Positions 62,126-64,000 of a stretch of 64,000 nt of DNA are shown in pieces; position 1 is the first letter of the stretch, and every line of letters starts with the position of its first letter. The notes under the pieces are model-generated. The model worked only from the letters and a program-made list of their open reading frames with translations. It was not told where the DNA came from and did not search any database. Position numbers and translations under genes: made by a program. The stretch is taken from the NCBI RefSeq assembly GCF_007829955.1, contig NZ_VIWX01000004.1:310001-374000 (forward strand). The letters run 5' to 3'. Origin of the DNA: Saccharopolyspora dendranthemae (GTDB lineage: Bacteria; Actinomycetota; Actinomycetes; Mycobacteriales; Pseudonocardiaceae).

Positions 62126-62731
62126 ATGGACTACGGAATCGACATCAGCCACCACAACGCCGTCGACGACTGGGCTGCGGTCCGCGGCAACAACATCACC
62201 TTCGCGAGCATGAAGCTGACCGAAGGGCAGACCTGGGTCGACGACGCCGCCGGAGCCCACGTGGGCGGAGCGCGCGGCGCGGGCATCGCCACCGGCGGTT
62301 ACCACTTCGCCCGCCCCGGGGCCATCGACCCGCAGGTCGGGCACTTCGCCTGGTGGATGGGCCAGCACGGCCTCAAGGAGCCGGGCAACATGTGGCCGAT
62401 GCTCGACATGGAGGATTCCGAGATCGCCGATCCGAACACCTTCATCCCCGAGTTCATCCGGCTGCTGCGCATCGCCACCGGCGTCCGCGGCGTGCTGGTG
62501 TACGCGAGCCTGAACTGGTTCCAGAACATCATCGACCCGAACCTGTGGGCCGGCGACGACGTTCTGCTGTGGATCGCCCGCTACAACGGCGACCCGGGCA
62601 ACCCCGGTTGGTCGCACCCGCGCCTCGCGCTGCACCAGCACAGCGACGCGGGCCAGGTCCCCGGCATCCCCGCCGGTGTCGACCGCAACGCCACCGTCGG
62701 CGGCTACACCCAGGCGGCGTTCATCCTCTGA
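62126..62731 (+). CDS. GH25-family lysozyme
   Basis: A 201-residue glycoside hydrolase of family 25: catalytic acids in YGIDISHHN (D6), HFARPG and MLDMEDSEIADP. GH25 enzymes (Cellosyl type) cleave the glycan strands of peptidoglycan. ATG 62126 follows GAGGGG. No signal peptide is present, so export, if any, is by another route or it acts in lysis. A strong hairpin lies after the stop. Confidence 0.88.
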   Translation: MDYGIDISHHNAVDDWAAVRGNNITFASMKLTEGQTWVDDAAGAHVGGARGAGIATGGYHFARPGAIDPQVGHFAWWMGQHGLKEPGNMWPMLDMEDSEIADPNTFIPEFIRLLRIATGVRGVLVYASLNWFQNIIDPNLWAGDDVLLWIARYNGDPGNPGWSHPRLALHQHSDAGQVPGIPAGVDRNATVGGYTQAAFIL

Positions 62732-62750
62732 CCCGCACCTCCGGCCGGAT

Positions 62751-62780
62751 GCCCTCGCCACCAAGACCGGTGGCGAGGGC
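62751..62780 (+). terminator. Terminator hairpin after the lysozyme gene
   Basis: GCCCTCGCCACC (62751-62762) pairs perfectly with GGTGGCGAGGGC (62769-62780), a 12-bp stem with loop AAGACC. It lies 20 bp after the stop and before a second palindrome. Confidence 0.8.
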
Positions 62781-62805
62781 GTTCTCGTCTCGCACCCCGT
62801 TTCCT

Positions 62806-62843
62806 GGGGTGGGGGACGTTTTCATGAGAACTTCCCCCACCCC
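62806..62843. repeat. Dispersed palindrome, copy 2
   Basis: GGGGTGGGGGACGTTTTC (62806-62823) pairs with GAGAACTTCCCCCACCCC (62826-62843), 16 of 18 bases. Its core GTTTTCATGAGAACTTCCCC (62819-62838) matches copy 1 at 44894-44913 in 18 of 20 bases. Like copy 1 it is between convergent genes. Confidence 0.65.
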
Positions 62844-62900
62844 GGGAAGCAGAACGGCACCCGCCCGGAAGTTCCGGTCGGGTGCCGCGGGCAGAACGCC

Positions 62901-63968
62901 TCAGCCGTTGTGGATCGAGGCGAACGGCGCCGAGTTGATGTCGGACCCGGCGTTGCCGATGCCGAGCAGGTGGCCGTCGACCTCCGCTCCGGTGAGCGGA
63001 GCACCTTCGGCCGGTCCGGCGACGGCCTGCCAGGTGGTGCCGTCGTAGCGCAGCGGACCGGAGTCGGCGAGGTTCCAGAGCGCGCCCTCGGCGTGGACGA
63101 ACTCGCCGGGCACACCCGCGTCCGGGTCGGGCGCTTCGCTCCACTCCGCGCCGTTCCAGTGCAGCAGAACGGGTTCGGTCCGCTCGGGCTGGTCGTAGAC
63201 GTGGGCGGCGGCCGAGACCCACACGTCGTCCGGCGCGTGAGCGGCCACGTCGTCCACCCGGAAGTAGGCGCCCTCGGGCATCTCGACCGGGGGCACGGGC
63301 ACCTCGGTCCACGCAGTTCCGTCCCAGTGCCACGAGAGCGGGGCGGATCCCCTCGTGCCCACGATCCACAGGTCGTCCGGGCTGCCGCCGATCGCGTTCA
63401 CCGCGGCGTCCTGGGCCGATGCCGGCAGCGGCAGGTCCTGCCAGGAAGCCCCGTCCCAGCGCTTGGCGAAGCTGTACTGCCGGGATTCCTGGCCGTCGGC
63501 GAATCCCTTACCGATGCTCCAGACCTCGTCGCCGGCCACGGTGACGTCGTCGGGCCGCACCCGGGTCGCCCCCGGGACCTCCACCGGGACCTCGTTCCAC
63601 GCGGCACCGTCCCAGTGCAGCAGGGCACCCGCGGTGTTCTTGTACCCCCAGCCGATCGTCCACGCGTCGTTCGGACCGACCACGGCCGAGGACACCAGCC
63701 GGCCGACGGAGGGCACCGGGACCTCCGCCCAGCTCCCGTCGGCGCCGCGGCGGTAGGCCTGGGAGGTCGACGAGGTGCCGCCTGCCTGACCGAACGAGCC
63801 GAACGCCCAGGTCTCGCCGTTGCCGCTCGATGCGGTGGAGATGATCGAGGAGACGTCCGGCCGTTGCGGGAACGGCTCCGACGTCCACGTCTCCTGGGCA
63901 CTCGCGACGCCTCCCACCAGCGCGCTCGCCGCGGTGAGCGCGGTGATGATCGCAGTCCTCTTCAGCAC
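62901..63968 (-). CDS. Secreted propeller-like repeat protein
   Basis: A 355-residue protein with a signal peptide (TAIITALTAASALVGGVASA). The mature part repeats units of the form W-x-E-V-P-V-P and LLHWDGAAWNEVPV / WHWDGTAWTEVPVP about six times, the sequence pattern of a beta-propeller. No catalytic motif is present. Function unknown; an extracellular binding or surface protein. It is convergent with the lysozyme gene. The 32 bases beyond its ATG are the window edge. Confidence 0.8.
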   Translation of the reverse strand: MLKRTAIITALTAASALVGGVASAQETWTSEPFPQRPDVSSIISTASSGNGETWAFGSFGQAGGTSSTSQAYRRGADGSWAEVPVPSVGRLVSSAVVGPNDAWTIGWGYKNTAGALLHWDGAAWNEVPVEVPGATRVRPDDVTVAGDEVWSIGKGFADGQESRQYSFAKRWDGASWQDLPLPASAQDAAVNAIGGSPDDLWIVGTRGSAPLSWHWDGTAWTEVPVPPVEMPEGAYFRVDDVAAHAPDDVWVSAAAHVYDQPERTEPVLLHWNGAEWSEAPDPDAGVPGEFVHAEGALWNLADSGPLRYDGTTWQAVAGPAEGAPLTGAEVDGHLLGIGNAGSDINSAPFASIHNG

Positions 63969-64000
63969 GGTCTTCCCCCTCCGATTGGTCGCACCACCCA

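Overview
The window is chromosomal DNA of a high-GC actinomycete, most likely a Pseudonocardiaceae member close to Saccharopolyspora. The signs are uniformly high GC with strong third-position GC, many GTG/TTG starts, an XRE/DUF397 regulator pair, an S-adenosyl methyltransferase of the DUF574 type, an F420-dependent oxidoreductase and several actinobacterial regulator families. The genus is an inference. I saw no insertion sequence, prophage, CRISPR array, tRNA or rRNA.

Layout. 1-2.1 kb: the 5' part of a large ATP-binding LuxR regulator followed by a PimM-type PAS-LuxR regulator, the pairing common at the edge of macrolide/polyene clusters; a near-consensus PAS-LuxR binding site lies between them. 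2.9-10.2 kb: mostly housekeeping or unknown genes (TetR/DUF308 pair with twin operators, AlkB dioxygenase, small membrane proteins, TRIC-like channel, M20 amidohydrolase, Gre-like factor). 10.3-23.4 kb: a nitrogen-salvage island: DUF1028 protein, complete urease operon (ureABCFGD), PucR regulator, NCS1 permease, a deacetylase-fold hydrolase, IclR regulator, a clear creatinase and an MHS-type transporter. Creatinase releases urea and sarcosine and urease hydrolyses the urea, so uptake, ring opening, creatine cleavage and ureolysis can be read as one route. 23.7-29.2 kb: a cyclohexanecarboxylate-type ring degradation operon (AliA-, BadH-, AliB- and BadI-like proteins) with a divergent TetR regulator and a perfect palindromic operator; no BadK-like hydratase is encoded in it.

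29.3-38.6 kb: a universal stress protein, then the most interesting locus: a cobalamin riboswitch on the minus strand, a 25-codon leader ORF, and seven tightly overlapping genes (DUF364 putative metal-chelation protein, cysteine-synthase-fold PLP enzyme with a Cys-rich tail, MFS transporter, and a complete peptide/nickel-type ABC importer). The layout resembles opine-metallophore systems (synthesis, export, re-import) but is under B12 control, so I propose a cobalt metallophore system.

38.7-46.1 kb: acetyltransferase, LysR, SDR/F420 pair, drug-type MFS, secreted phytase-like esterase, XRE/DUF397 pair. 46.3-52.5 kb: an acyl-CoA catabolic cluster (two phosphotransferase-family proteins, one fused to DUF6285, an acyl-CoA ligase, an acyl-CoA dehydrogenase, an enoyl-CoA hydratase) with a shared operator before both transcription units. 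52.7-64 kb: alpha/beta hydrolase, zinc-independent ribosomal protein bL36 beside a Zur-like box, flavin monooxygenase and O-methyltransferase, LarA-family racemase, lipoprotein sulfatase, SGNH hydrolase, a membrane coiled-coil protein, methyltransferase, GH25 lysozyme and a secreted propeller-like protein. Two copies of a long palindrome sit between convergent gene pairs 18 kb apart.
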